From: Candidatus Saccharibacteria bacterium UBA5145
GTDB taxonomy: Bacteria > Patescibacteriota > Saccharimonadia > Saccharimonadales > UBA4665
DNA: 21,395 bases
Assembly (NCBI GenBank): GCA_002413865.1
Contig: DHXX01000014.1
Coordinates: 1-21,395, forward strand
Direction: 5' to 3'
The notes under the pieces are model-generated. The model ran no database searches. It saw only the letters and a program-made list of their open reading frames with translations, and was not told the origin of the DNA. This document shows, piece by piece, positions 12,836 to 20,700 of the stretch; within the stretch, counting starts at the first letter, position 1; every line of letters begins with the position of its first letter. The translations under genes and the position numbers were made by a program.

Positions 12836-14617
12836 ATGGATGCAGTAGAAGAGGTCAAAAGTCGATTGAGCATCGAGGATGTGATCGGTGAATACGTGAC
12901 TCTCAAACGGGCCGGGCGCAACTGGAAAGGCCTGAGCCCGTTTAGTAACGAGCGCTCACCGAGTTTTGTGGTCAGCCCCGAAAAGCAGATCTGGCACGAT
13001 TTTTCGTCGGGTAAAGGCGGCGACATGTTCAGTTTCGTGATGGAAGTCGAGGGTTTGGACTTCAAGGCCACTCTCGACTTACTGGCGCGCAAAGCCGGTA
13101 TCGATCTCGAGCAGTTCCGCGGTCCGAGCGGCGGCGCTAAAGGCCCGGACAAGAAGCGTTTAAACGAATTGCTCGATCTGAGCACTAAATTTTATCAAGT
13201 CCAGTTCAGTCAAAATACAAGAGCCCTGGAATACGTTTTCAAACAGCGCCAATTTAGCAAAGCCACGGCCTTGGAATGGCGGCTGGGCTACTCGCCGAAC
13301 AACGGTACCGCATTGGTAGACTTTGCCCGCAGTAAAGGCTTTAGCGACGACGAAATCAAGCAAGCCGGCCTGAGCTCGCAGCGCTACCACGGAGTAGCCG
13401 ATATGTTTCGCGGGCGTTTGATGATTCCCCTCCAGGACGCCCAAGGGCAGGTGATTGGCTTTACGGCGCGTTTGCTCGATGACGACCCCGAGGCGCCTAA
13501 GTATATCAATACTCCGCAAACCGTTTTGTACGACAAAAGTCGGCATGTCTACGGGCTCCACCTCGCCAAAGAGTCGATTCGCAAAAGTAAATTCGTCGTC
13601 ATCGCCGAAGGAAATCTCGATGTCATCGCCAGCCATCAGGCCGGCGTCCGCCAAGTGGTCGCCACGGCCGGCACGGCCCTGACCGAACCGCACCTGAAGG
13701 CCCTTAGCCGCTTTACGGGTGATATTAGACTTAGTTTTGATGCCGATAAAGCCGGTCTGGCGGCGACGGAACGGGCCATCCCGATCGCTAGTCGCGTTAA
13801 GGTATCGCTCAGTATCATTACGATTCCGAGCGGCAAGGACCCCGACGAGCTAATCCGCCAAGACCCGGCGGCTTGGCCGGCGGCGATCGCCAAGAATCAA
13901 TACGCCCTCGACTGGCTGATTGAACGCTACTCTAAACTACTTGATACCACCTCGGCCGAAGGGAAGCGTAAGTTTAGTGATGTTTTACTGCCCGTCGTTC
14001 GCTCGCTGAGCGATGCCGTCGAGAGCGACCACTACCTCAATTTGATTGCCAAAACTATTGCCGTCAGCCGGAGCGCCCTGGAGCAAAAATTTGCCACCAC
14101 GGTTTCGAACGAACCGGCCTTGCGCCGTAAGCAAATCAAGCATACTCCTGCCGAATTAGACAAAGCGACGGTCGAGGAGCAACGCGTCCAAGATAACTTT
14201 TTAGCCCTCATGTTGTTGCGCCCGACGCTGCGTGAATTTCTAAATATCATGACCGTAAAAATGTTCTACAGCGAGTCATCCCAGGGGCTGGTCGAGTTTT
14301 TGCACGCCCACCCGGACTTTTACGGCCGACCCGAAGAGGTGGAGGGGCTGAAAAACTTGGCCGATTATGTTAAAATAGAAACATTACTCTACGAGGAACT
14401 CTATCAGGGTCTCGAGCTCAACGAGCTTCATTACGAAGCCGCTCGATTGCAGACACGGCTGATAGAACAATATGTCAAAAGGCAGAAACAAAATCTCGCT
14501 AGCAAACTAGACGGCGCCGACGACGCGACCGTTGCCAGTTTGTTGGCCGAGGTGAAAGATTATGACGCACTACTAAAGCAAGTGAAAGGGGGCGTAGCCC
14601 ATGGCGAAGCCAAGTAA
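12836..14617 (+). CDS. dnaG: DNA primase with a zinc-less N-terminal domain
   Basis: The 593-residue primase makes RNA primers for replication. The N-terminal domain aligns with the CHC2 zinc ribbon ([18 protein letters not shown], then [20 protein letters not shown]), but all four zinc ligands are replaced. CPFH is SPFS (S34, S37), and HCFGCG is HDFSSG (D55, S58). The catalytic core follows, with FRGRLMIPL (191-199) and the TOPRIM motifs AEGNLD (257-262, E258) and SFDADKAG (300-307, D302 and D304), where canonical DnaG has EGYMD. The C-terminal region (about 430-593) should bind DnaB helicase. The start follows a TACAAT box by 9 nt. The 3' end overlaps rpoD by 17 bp, in the classic macromolecular-synthesis order, without rpsU. 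Confidence 0.96.
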   Translation: MDAVEEVKSRLSIEDVIGEYVTLKRAGRNWKGLSPFSNERSPSFVVSPEKQIWHDFSSGKGGDMFSFVMEVEGLDFKATLDLLARKAGIDLEQFRGPSGGAKGPDKKRLNELLDLSTKFYQVQFSQNTRALEYVFKQRQFSKATALEWRLGYSPNNGTALVDFARSKGFSDDEIKQAGLSSQRYHGVADMFRGRLMIPLQDAQGQVIGFTARLLDDDPEAPKYINTPQTVLYDKSRHVYGLHLAKESIRKSKFVVIAEGNLDVIASHQAGVRQVVATAGTALTEPHLKALSRFTGDIRLSFDADKAGLAATERAIPIASRVKVSLSIITIPSGKDPDELIRQDPAAWPAAIAKNQYALDWLIERYSKLLDTTSAEGKRKFSDVLLPVVRSLSDAVESDHYLNLIAKTIAVSRSALEQKFATTVSNEPALRRKQIKHTPAELDKATVEEQRVQDNFLALMLLRPTLREFLNIMTVKMFYSESSQGLVEFLHAHPDFYGRPEEVEGLKNLADYVKIETLLYEELYQGLELNELHYEAARLQTRLIEQYVKRQKQNLASKLDGADDATVASLLAEVKDYDALLKQVKGGVAHGEAK

Positions 14618-15767
14618 ATCTAACGAGTCCGCCAAACCGGCCAAGGCTGTAAAACTAACCGACGATCAAAAAAGTGTTCTCCTCAAGCACAAAGACGATT
14701 TGTTTGAGCGCGGCAAAAAAGAGGGCACGCTCGACCAAAAAGATATCTCGGCCCTGATCCCCGACGCCGTTGAAAACGCCGAGATTCTCGACGCGCTCTT
14801 TACCGAGCTGGCTGAAGCCAGTATTACCATCACCGTCGCCGAGCCGGGCGAAGCCAACTTCACCGACGAGTGGGCTGCCGAAGAAGCCGAAGAAGAAGAA
14901 GTGGCTACTAACGTCCCGGTTTACCTCGACGACGACGTGGCCGACGATTCGGTGCGTTTGTACTTGCGTGAAATCGGTAAAATCCCCTTGTTGTCTTCCG
15001 AAGAAGAATTAGCCCTCGCCCAACGAGTAGTTAGTGGCGAAAAAGAAGCCAAAGACAAAATGGCCGAAGCCAACATGCGGCTGGTCGTTTCTATCGCCAA
15101 GCGCTACGTCGGGCGCGGTCTTGACCTCTTGGACTTGATCCAGGAAGGCAATACCGGCCTGCTGCGCGCGGTTGAAAAGTTTGACCCCGACAAGGGCTTC
15201 AAGTTCAGCACCTACGCCACTTGGTGGATTCGCCAAGCGATTACGCGCGCCATCGCCGATCAAGCCCGGACGATTCGGATTCCGGTGCACATGGTCGAAA
15301 CGATCAATAAATTGTTGCGCACCCAACGCCGTTTAACCCAAGAACTCAACCGCGAACCGTCTAACGAAGAGATCGCCAAAGAGATGGAAATCGAAGTCGA
15401 CAAAGTCGAACACATCATGAAGATCAAGCAGGATATTTCGTCCCTCGACGCCAGTATCCGTGACGACGAAGACGAATCAGTCCTGGCTGATTTTATCGAA
15501 GACGAAGACGCCGTCACCCCCGAGGAATCGGCGACCGGGCAGCTGCTCAAAGAGCAAGTTAGAGACATGCTGAGCGCCCTGACCGAGCGCGAACAAAAAA
15601 TCTTGAAGTTGCGTTTCGGGCTCGAAGACGGCAAAAGCCACACCTTAGAGGAAGTCGGCCAGGAGTTTAGCGTCACTCGAGAGCGTATCCGTCAGATCGA
15701 AGCCAAAGCCCTCGCCAAACTGCGCAAACACCGTGACGCCAAAAAACTGCACGACTACATCAAATAG
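14601..15767 (+). CDS. rpoD: Primary RNA polymerase sigma factor (sigma-70)
   Basis: The 388-residue housekeeping sigma factor has a lysine-rich N-terminus, a region-1.1-like helical module (about 20-78), an acidic linker (about 81-113), and region 1.2 from [12 protein letters not shown] (115-126). Region 2 includes [20 protein letters not shown] (160-179) and the -10-contacting [18 protein letters not shown] (204-221). Region 3.0 keeps H230 and E233 (VHMVE), equivalent to the E. coli residues that read the TG of extended -10 promoters. Region 4.2 is [20 protein letters not shown] (347-366). There is no large non-conserved insert as in E. coli. AGGGGG (14587-14592) supports the ATG, which lies inside the end of dnaG. 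Confidence 0.97.
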   Translation: MAKPSKSNESAKPAKAVKLTDDQKSVLLKHKDDLFERGKKEGTLDQKDISALIPDAVENAEILDALFTELAEASITITVAEPGEANFTDEWAAEEAEEEEVATNVPVYLDDDVADDSVRLYLREIGKIPLLSSEEELALAQRVVSGEKEAKDKMAEANMRLVVSIAKRYVGRGLDLLDLIQEGNTGLLRAVEKFDPDKGFKFSTYATWWIRQAITRAIADQARTIRIPVHMVETINKLLRTQRRLTQELNREPSNEEIAKEMEIEVDKVEHIMKIKQDISSLDASIRDDEDESVLADFIEDEDAVTPEESATGQLLKEQVRDMLSALTEREQKILKLRFGLEDGKSHTLEEVGQEFSVTRERIRQIEAKALAKLRKHRDAKKLHDYIK

Positions 15768-15867
15768 CCGTCAGTAAATAGAAATTAGAAACTTGGGGGG
15801 TGGCGACTGGGTTGGCCCCCAGTTGCGATACGACAGTGGTAGTTTGCCTGTCTTACGACGAACCAAC
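15768..15867 (+). other. Intergenic space after rpoD, with a hairpin
   Basis: GCGACTGGG (15803-15811) and CCCAGTTGC (15818-15826) can form a 9-bp stem (one G-U pair) with a 6-base loop. No T-run follows, so it is only a weak terminator candidate for the dnaG-rpoD unit. Confidence 0.4.
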
Positions 15868-15876
15868 TGATAGAAT
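15868..15876 (+). promoter_or_regulatory. Extended -10 promoter of the P-loop kinase gene
   Basis: TGA-TAGAAT, 7 nt ahead of ATG 15884. A leaderless mRNA is predicted. Confidence 0.55.
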
Positions 15877-15883
15877 GGGATAG

Positions 15884-16474
15884 ATGAATAAACTCCAAAT
15901 AATCGGCCTAGCCGGCACCAACGGTTCCGGCAAAGACACAATCGGTCAAATGTTAGCCGATAAGATGGGCTATTTATTCATTTCCGTGACGGAACTTTTG
16001 CGGGCCGAGGCGACTCGGCGTAACCAGCCCGCCAGCCGAGAAGTCCTCCGGACTATTAGCGCTGAGTGGCGCCGTGAACTAGGACTAGGCGTTTTAGTCG
16101 ACAAGGTCGTGGCTGAATACGAAATTGTTAAAGATAAGTACTCAGGCGTGGCGATGGCGAGCCTGCGCAATCCCGGCGAGGCCGATCGCATCCACGAAAT
16201 GGGTGGTACGATGGTTTGGATCGACACCGACCCGCGGACTCGTTACGATCGCATCCAGGCCAATAAAGATCGGCGTGGTCGCGCCGAAGAAGACAACAAG
16301 TCTTTTGAACAGTTTTTGGCCGAAGAAGCCGCCGAAATGCATACTCCCGCCGGCGGTGATGCCGCCAACCTCAACAGTGCCGGCGTTAAAGAGCGCTGCG
16401 ACGCCTTTATCAATAACGATGGTTCTGACGTGACCCAACTCGAGAACGAACTGCGCCGTCAGCTAGGTTTGTAA
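15884..16474 (+). CDS. P-loop nucleotide/nucleoside kinase-like protein
   Basis: The 196-residue cytoplasmic protein has a clear Walker A loop, GTNGSGKDT (11-19), in a fold resembling dephospho-CoA kinase and (d)NMP kinases. Further segments are FISVTELLRAEATRR, the GLGVLVDKVVAEYE helix, SLRNPGEADRIHEMGGTMVW (a NMP-binding/Walker-B-like strand), then IDTDPRTRYDRI and a lid-like RRGRAEED. A genuine CoaE would show other conserved blocks, so the substrate is left open; a nucleotide kinase role is the likeliest. I recall close relatives in Saccharibacteria annotated only as AAA ATPases. It has its own promoter and ends about 50 bp before the laccase-domain gene. Confidence 0.75.
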   Translation: MNKLQIIGLAGTNGSGKDTIGQMLADKMGYLFISVTELLRAEATRRNQPASREVLRTISAEWRRELGLGVLVDKVVAEYEIVKDKYSGVAMASLRNPGEADRIHEMGGTMVWIDTDPRTRYDRIQANKDRRGRAEEDNKSFEQFLAEEAAEMHTPAGGDAANLNSAGVKERCDAFINNDGSDVTQLENELRRQLGL

Positions 16475-16475
16475 T

Positions 16476-16484
16476 TATTATAAA
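16476..16484 (+). promoter_or_regulatory. -10-like region ahead of the laccase-domain gene
   Basis: TATTAT (16476-16481) overlaps TATAAA (16479-16484), 13-16 nt ahead of ATG 16498 and 40 nt ahead of ATG 16525. Confidence 0.4.
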
Positions 16485-16524
16485 TTAGTGGTAAAGTATG
16501 TGTCACTTAAAACGGAAGTTTGTT

Positions 16525-17658
16525 ATGACGCAGTTTGGCCAAGAGATCGTTCAAAAACCACAGTATACCGTTACCAGTAACCCTAAATTTTTCGAGCACG
16601 AATTAGCTGCCGGGATCGCGAATTTGCCGTTTGGGTTTCAGGCGCTGAATTTTCAGCGTTCTCTAGCATCGGCACCCGAACTGACGAGCCAGTTCGACGA
16701 CCGAGCCCAGGCCATCTATGCCGGGCTCAACCCCAAAACGGTCTTTTTCCCGCTCACCCAACAAGCCAAGTATCCCAATATCCCCGAGGATGAGCGAGCC
16801 GAGATCGCCCAAGCCTTGAATGACCACGGCAGTCGTAGCTTGCGCTTGGCTCGTGAAACGCTGCGACTGGCGAATGTCGAGTGGCTCGGGCTGGCGAGCC
16901 GCGACGGTGGGGCGGTTATTGACCGGGGTGAAGTTAGTAATTTGATGGCCGATAAAGTGCCGGATGACCTCGGTTATATCCGTCGCCTAAAAGCGACAGA
17001 TTTTGCGGTTGTCGGGCCAAAAACCGACGTCGATAGCCCCCTCAGTCTAGCGATGGGTGCGGCGGATTGCTTGGCAATCCCGCTGGTTGACCGCGTGACG
17101 GGAGCGTTTGGCTTGACACACGCCGGCCGACCCGGCACTGGCCTGCGCACCGCCGAGCAGGCGGTCGGGTTGTTAAGGAGTGAGTTCCGGTCCAACCCTA
17201 AAGACCTCGTCGCTTGGCTCGGTGAAGGAGTTTGTCCGTCCTGTTATGACGTCGACGAAACGACTTTCACTGGCTTCGTGGCCGATTTTGGTGGCCGGAC
17301 GGCGATTGATAAGGTGGTGAGCCAGTATCCCAAAGCCCTCGCGACGAAGGAAACGCCGACTGGCAAGCGCGTCGGCATTGATTTGTACGCTTTCAATAAG
17401 TATTTGCTGGCCGAACAGGGCGTTGGCACGATCATCATGGCTCCAAACTGTACCGCTCGCCTGAGCGTCGATTGTCCTACACTCGGCACTATCAGCTGGA
17501 AAGATACGGTGCCTACAGAGGCCGAGCAGGCTTATTATTCACACGCCAGGGTCAAAGGGCAAGCGGTTGGCTGGACAATGCATAGCGGCGATTTGGTCGA
17601 GTTAGATACTTTCCACCTTGGTACGCCGCGCAACCTGGCAACCGTCACTCGATTATAG
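16525..17658 (+). CDS. YfiH/laccase-domain protein (polyphenol oxidase / LACC1-like family), divergent
   Basis: The 377-residue protein has the YfiH fold in its C-terminal two thirds: MGAADCLAIPLVD (177-189, C182), GLTHAGRPGTGLR (196-208, H199), WLGEGVCPSCYDV (231-243), and GIDLYAFNKYLLAEQGV. Canonical members use a zinc triad His-Cys-His. The first His, normally in a QVHG segment, appears absent here (GLASRDGGAVID, about 122-133), and the HAGWRG motif reads HAGRPG. Known relatives act on purine nucleosides or peptidoglycan-derived compounds; its activity is doubtful. The first 110 residues are unlike typical YfiH. ATG 16525 has GGAAG 6 nt upstream; the in-frame ATG 16498 (nine residues longer) is possible with a shorter leader. 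It is convergent with the ATPase gene. Confidence 0.8.
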   Translation: MTQFGQEIVQKPQYTVTSNPKFFEHELAAGIANLPFGFQALNFQRSLASAPELTSQFDDRAQAIYAGLNPKTVFFPLTQQAKYPNIPEDERAEIAQALNDHGSRSLRLARETLRLANVEWLGLASRDGGAVIDRGEVSNLMADKVPDDLGYIRRLKATDFAVVGPKTDVDSPLSLAMGAADCLAIPLVDRVTGAFGLTHAGRPGTGLRTAEQAVGLLRSEFRSNPKDLVAWLGEGVCPSCYDVDETTFTGFVADFGGRTAIDKVVSQYPKALATKETPTGKRVGIDLYAFNKYLLAEQGVGTIIMAPNCTARLSVDCPTLGTISWKDTVPTEAEQAYYSHARVKGQAVGWTMHSGDLVELDTFHLGTPRNLATVTRL

Positions 17659-17687
17659 GAACAGAGGCCTGCGCCTCGGCCACCGGC

Positions 17688-20489
17688 TCAAGCCACGCCG
17701 TGGACTTCGTGGTGGAGTTTGAGGACGGCGCGGCGCGTGTGTTTACGGGTGTGGCGCTGGGCCAGACGAAAGGCGAAGTAAGCGCCGGCGCAGAGCAGGG
17801 CGCTTAACCATTCGCCCCAACCGAGGTTGGCGGTGCTGAAGTAGCCGTGCAGAACCGGTGTGTAGATGATGCCGCCGATCAGGACGAGCGACAGCCCGAA
17901 AGCGCCGAGTAATTTTTTGTTACTCCACAGGTAGCTGGTGAAGAACTTTTCATGGGCGTCGGCGCGCTCGAACATCAGGTAGACGTAGAGGCAGAGGACT
18001 AGCGTCACGTAAGTCAACGTCGTCGCTTCCAGGTAGAGCGGGTTGGTCGTATCTATGTAGGCCGGGCTGAGGTGGTGGCGGATAAAGAAGGCGGCGAAGT
18101 TGGCGTAGCTGATGGCGGCGGCGAGGGCGCCAAAGCCGATGAAGCCGCTGATGGCGCGGCGGTTGATGATGTGGTCGTGCAAATCGCGCGGTTTGGCGTG
18201 CATGAGTTTGGCCAGCGGCTTGTCCCAGCCGAGGGCGGTGATGGGTAGTATTTGGGCGACGACGTCGATGGCCAAAATCTGGATTGCCGTGATGGCCGGC
18301 GGGATATGGAAAATGGCTAGGCCGGCCAACCCTAGCAGAACGGTGATGAGCTCGGCGGCATTACTGGTCAGGGCGCAACGGGCGGCTTTTTTGATATTTT
18401 GAAAGGTTAGCCGGCCTTGCTCGATAGCGCTCACCAGCGTGTCGAAGCTGTCGTCGAGCAGTACGATTTCGGCGGCGTCCTTGGCGACGTCGGTACCGGT
18501 TTTGCCCATGGCGACACCGATATCGGCCCGTTTGAGAGCCGGAGCGTCATTGATACCGTCACCGGTCACGGCGACGACGTGGCCGCTTTGTTTGACGATT
18601 TCAACGATCCGCAGCTTATCCTCGGGCGCGACACGTGAAAAAACGGCGCCGCCGCGCTCCACTAACTGCAAAATTTGGCTATCGGCTAATTGCGGGAGCT
18701 CTTCCCCTAATATGACGGTAATGTCGGGGCCTAGACCGGCTTGGGTGGCGATGGCTTTGGCGGTGGTCGGGAAGTCGCCAGTGATGATCGACACCTTGAC
18801 GTGGGCCCGCTGGGCGGCCAACATCGCCTGCGGTACGGCTTCACGCAGCGGGTCGACCATGCTGACCATACCCAAGAAGGTAAGGTCTTTTTCGACGACG
18901 GCCATTTTTAAGTTTTTGATAATGGTTTTAGCCGGTAACACGCGGTAAGCGAAAGCCAGATTGCGCTTGGCCTGCTCCGCATAGTCCTGATTGTATCTAG
19001 CAAAAAAAGTGCGATCGGCGGTGGTCAATTTGCGGGTGTGCCCGTGATCCCACAGGTCGTGGCTATTGGCGAGGACCGCTTCGGGCGCACCCTTAGTGAA
19101 TACCACAATCTGGCCATCGCGGCGGCGGACTGAGCTGAGCATTTTGCGGGCCGAGTCAAACTGGAACTCTTTGAGCTCGGGGTTGGCGCTGTCCCACGCC
19201 GCGGGGTCGAGGCCGGCTTTGCGGGCCAGCGTTATCAGGGCGCCTTCGGTCGGGTCACCCAGCACGTACCAGCCGTTGTGCTCGTCGTCGGGTCCATTCA
19301 CCTTGGCGTTACTGGCCAAGGCGCCGGTGGCAAAAAATATTTCCAATTCCTTGAGGGCTTTGGCCGTTAGTTCGTGGCCGGACAGGCCTTTCACGATCGT
19401 ACCGTTAGTCTCATAGCCGGTACCGGTGACGCCATAGAGAGTGCGGCCGATTAGGACTTGTTCGACGGTCATTTCGTTCTTGGTCAAGGTGCCCGTTTTG
19501 TCGGTCAAAATGAAGTTGGTTGCCCCGAGCGTTTCGACGGCCGAAAGTTTTTTGACTAGGGCGCGGGCCTTGGCCAGGCGACCGGCGGTTTGGGCGAGCG
19601 TGATATTCACTTCGGCGACCAATCCCTCGGGGATCATGGCCGCCCCGACGCCAATCGCAAAAATGACGGCGTGCTGCGTGCTGAAATGACTCTTTAGAGC
19701 GACGATGAGCAGCAAAATTGTCAACACGACGGTGCCCTGGGCGAGGCGGGTCGCGAGGTGGCTCATTTCTTTTTGTAACGGCGAGGCTTCGGTGTGGGCG
19801 ACTTGGCTGAGGGCCGCGATCCGTCCGAGTTCGCTGTGCATACCGGTGCCGATAACGATGCCATAACCGCTCCCCATAGCAACGGTTGTCCCCATGAACA
19901 GGAGGTTATGACGGCTCGAGAGCGGCACTTCGGCGCTAATGGCGTGCACGAATTTGCGGCTAGGGTTGCTTTCGCCGGTCAGGGCAAAGTCATTAGTGGC
20001 TAGCTCGGCCTCGTCGTGGACCCGCAAGTCGGCCGGGACGCTATCGCCGGTCTCGATATAGACCATGTCGCCCAAAACGAGCTCGGTTGAGGCAATTTGC
20101 TCCAGCTTGCCGCCACGCAGGACTTTAGCTTGGGGTACGAGCAACTGTTCCAGGCTACTCATCAGTGATTCGGCCTTGTGCTCTTGGAAGAAACCGACGG
20201 CCGCATTCATCAACGCAATCGCCAACAGGATGGTCCCGGTCTTAAAGTCGCGCAGATAGAACGACAGGGCGGTGCTCGCCAGCAGCATTACCACTAGCAA
20301 GTTTTTGAATTGACGCAGGAAAGTCGTCAGCGCACTGTCGCGTTTGGTGCGGTGCAGGGTATTGGTACCGAGTTGCTCCAAGCGCTCGCGGGCTTCTTTG
20401 CTTACGAGCCCGTCGGAGCGACTGTGGAGCTGCTCCAGAACTTCTTCGGCGCTCAAACGATAATAGTTGAGGCGTTTGTAATCGTCCAT
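17688..20489 (-). CDS. P2-type cation-transporting ATPase
   Basis: The 933-residue ATP-driven ion pump has an N-terminal cation ATPase domain, then helices M1-M2 (about 60-100). The actuator motif is LTGESN (170-175). M4 has PEGL (287-290). The phosphorylation site is DKTGTLTKNE (D330), with nucleotide contacts KGAPEAVL (466-473) and the hinge TGDGINDAPAL (642-652). A C-terminal block of about six helices follows, with a basic tail. M5 keeps N and E of the SERCA SSNVGE motif (TSNAAE), but in M6 (IDVVAQILPITALGWD) the Asp equivalent to SERCA D800 is Gln, so calcium transport is not assured. ATG 20489 follows TATAAT by 8 nt; TTG 20495 is rejected. It ends in TGA, 29 bp from the convergent laccase-domain gene. 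Confidence 0.93.
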   Translation of the reverse strand: MDDYKRLNYYRLSAEEVLEQLHSRSDGLVSKEARERLEQLGTNTLHRTKRDSALTTFLRQFKNLLVVMLLASTALSFYLRDFKTGTILLAIALMNAAVGFFQEHKAESLMSSLEQLLVPQAKVLRGGKLEQIASTELVLGDMVYIETGDSVPADLRVHDEAELATNDFALTGESNPSRKFVHAISAEVPLSSRHNLLFMGTTVAMGSGYGIVIGTGMHSELGRIAALSQVAHTEASPLQKEMSHLATRLAQGTVVLTILLLIVALKSHFSTQHAVIFAIGVGAAMIPEGLVAEVNITLAQTAGRLAKARALVKKLSAVETLGATNFILTDKTGTLTKNEMTVEQVLIGRTLYGVTGTGYETNGTIVKGLSGHELTAKALKELEIFFATGALASNAKVNGPDDEHNGWYVLGDPTEGALITLARKAGLDPAAWDSANPELKEFQFDSARKMLSSVRRRDGQIVVFTKGAPEAVLANSHDLWDHGHTRKLTTADRTFFARYNQDYAEQAKRNLAFAYRVLPAKTIIKNLKMAVVEKDLTFLGMVSMVDPLREAVPQAMLAAQRAHVKVSIITGDFPTTAKAIATQAGLGPDITVILGEELPQLADSQILQLVERGGAVFSRVAPEDKLRIVEIVKQSGHVVAVTGDGINDAPALKRADIGVAMGKTGTDVAKDAAEIVLLDDSFDTLVSAIEQGRLTFQNIKKAARCALTSNAAELITVLLGLAGLAIFHIPPAITAIQILAIDVVAQILPITALGWDKPLAKLMHAKPRDLHDHIINRRAISGFIGFGALAAAISYANFAAFFIRHHLSPAYIDTTNPLYLEATTLTYVTLVLCLYVYLMFERADAHEKFFTSYLWSNKKLLGAFGLSLVLIGGIIYTPVLHGYFSTANLGWGEWLSALLCAGAYFAFRLAQRHTRKHTRRAVLKLHHEVHGVA

Positions 20490-20497
20490 ACACAAGC

Positions 20498-20503
20498 ATT
20501 ATA
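20498..20503 (-). promoter_or_regulatory. -10 box of the P-type ATPase gene
   Basis: A perfect TATAAT on the minus strand, 8 nt ahead of ATG 20489. A leaderless mRNA is predicted. Confidence 0.65.
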
Positions 20504-20527
20504 CGGGTGAATACCTTTTCGTCGCCA

Positions 20528-20578
20528 TGTTTGGTCCTTGACTATAGTCGATTACGAAACTTGCCGTGTGACCAAACA
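20528..20578. repeat. Inverted repeat with an inner palindrome in the ATPase/polA divergent region
   Basis: TGTTTGGTC (20528-20536) and GACCAAACA (20570-20578) are perfect 9-bp arms. Between them lies the 10-bp palindrome GACTATAGTC (20540-20549). No gene is seen in this space. It could be an operator or a structured RNA, but there is no further evidence. Confidence 0.55.
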
Positions 20579-20615
20579 CACTCTAGCTGGTGTAACGACG
20601 GCAATACTGTCATTT

Positions 20616-20651
20616 GAAAGTTGGCCCAAGGTGGCGACTAACTTTATAACT
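20616..20651. repeat. AAAGTT-type repeat (copy 3)
   Basis: This matches the copy at 9875-9910 at 32 of 36 positions, sharing GCCCAAGGTGGC and AACTTTATAACT. AAAGTT at the left pairs with AACTTT at the right. Unlike the other two copies it lies between divergent genes. Confidence 0.75.
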
Positions 20652-20687
20652 ATCCGGCCGAAGACGAACAAAACGCACAAAGTCCTA

Positions 20688-20693
20688 TATACT
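20688..20693 (+). promoter_or_regulatory. -10 box of polA
   Basis: TATACT, 7 nt ahead of ATG 20701, with no Shine-Dalgarno. Confidence 0.6.
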
Positions 20694-20700
20694 GTTAGCT

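Noticed and set aside
17659..17687. Terminator between the convergent laccase-domain and ATPase genes
   Set aside because: GAGGC-ctgc-GCCTC gives only a 5-bp stem with no T-run on either side, too weak to call.
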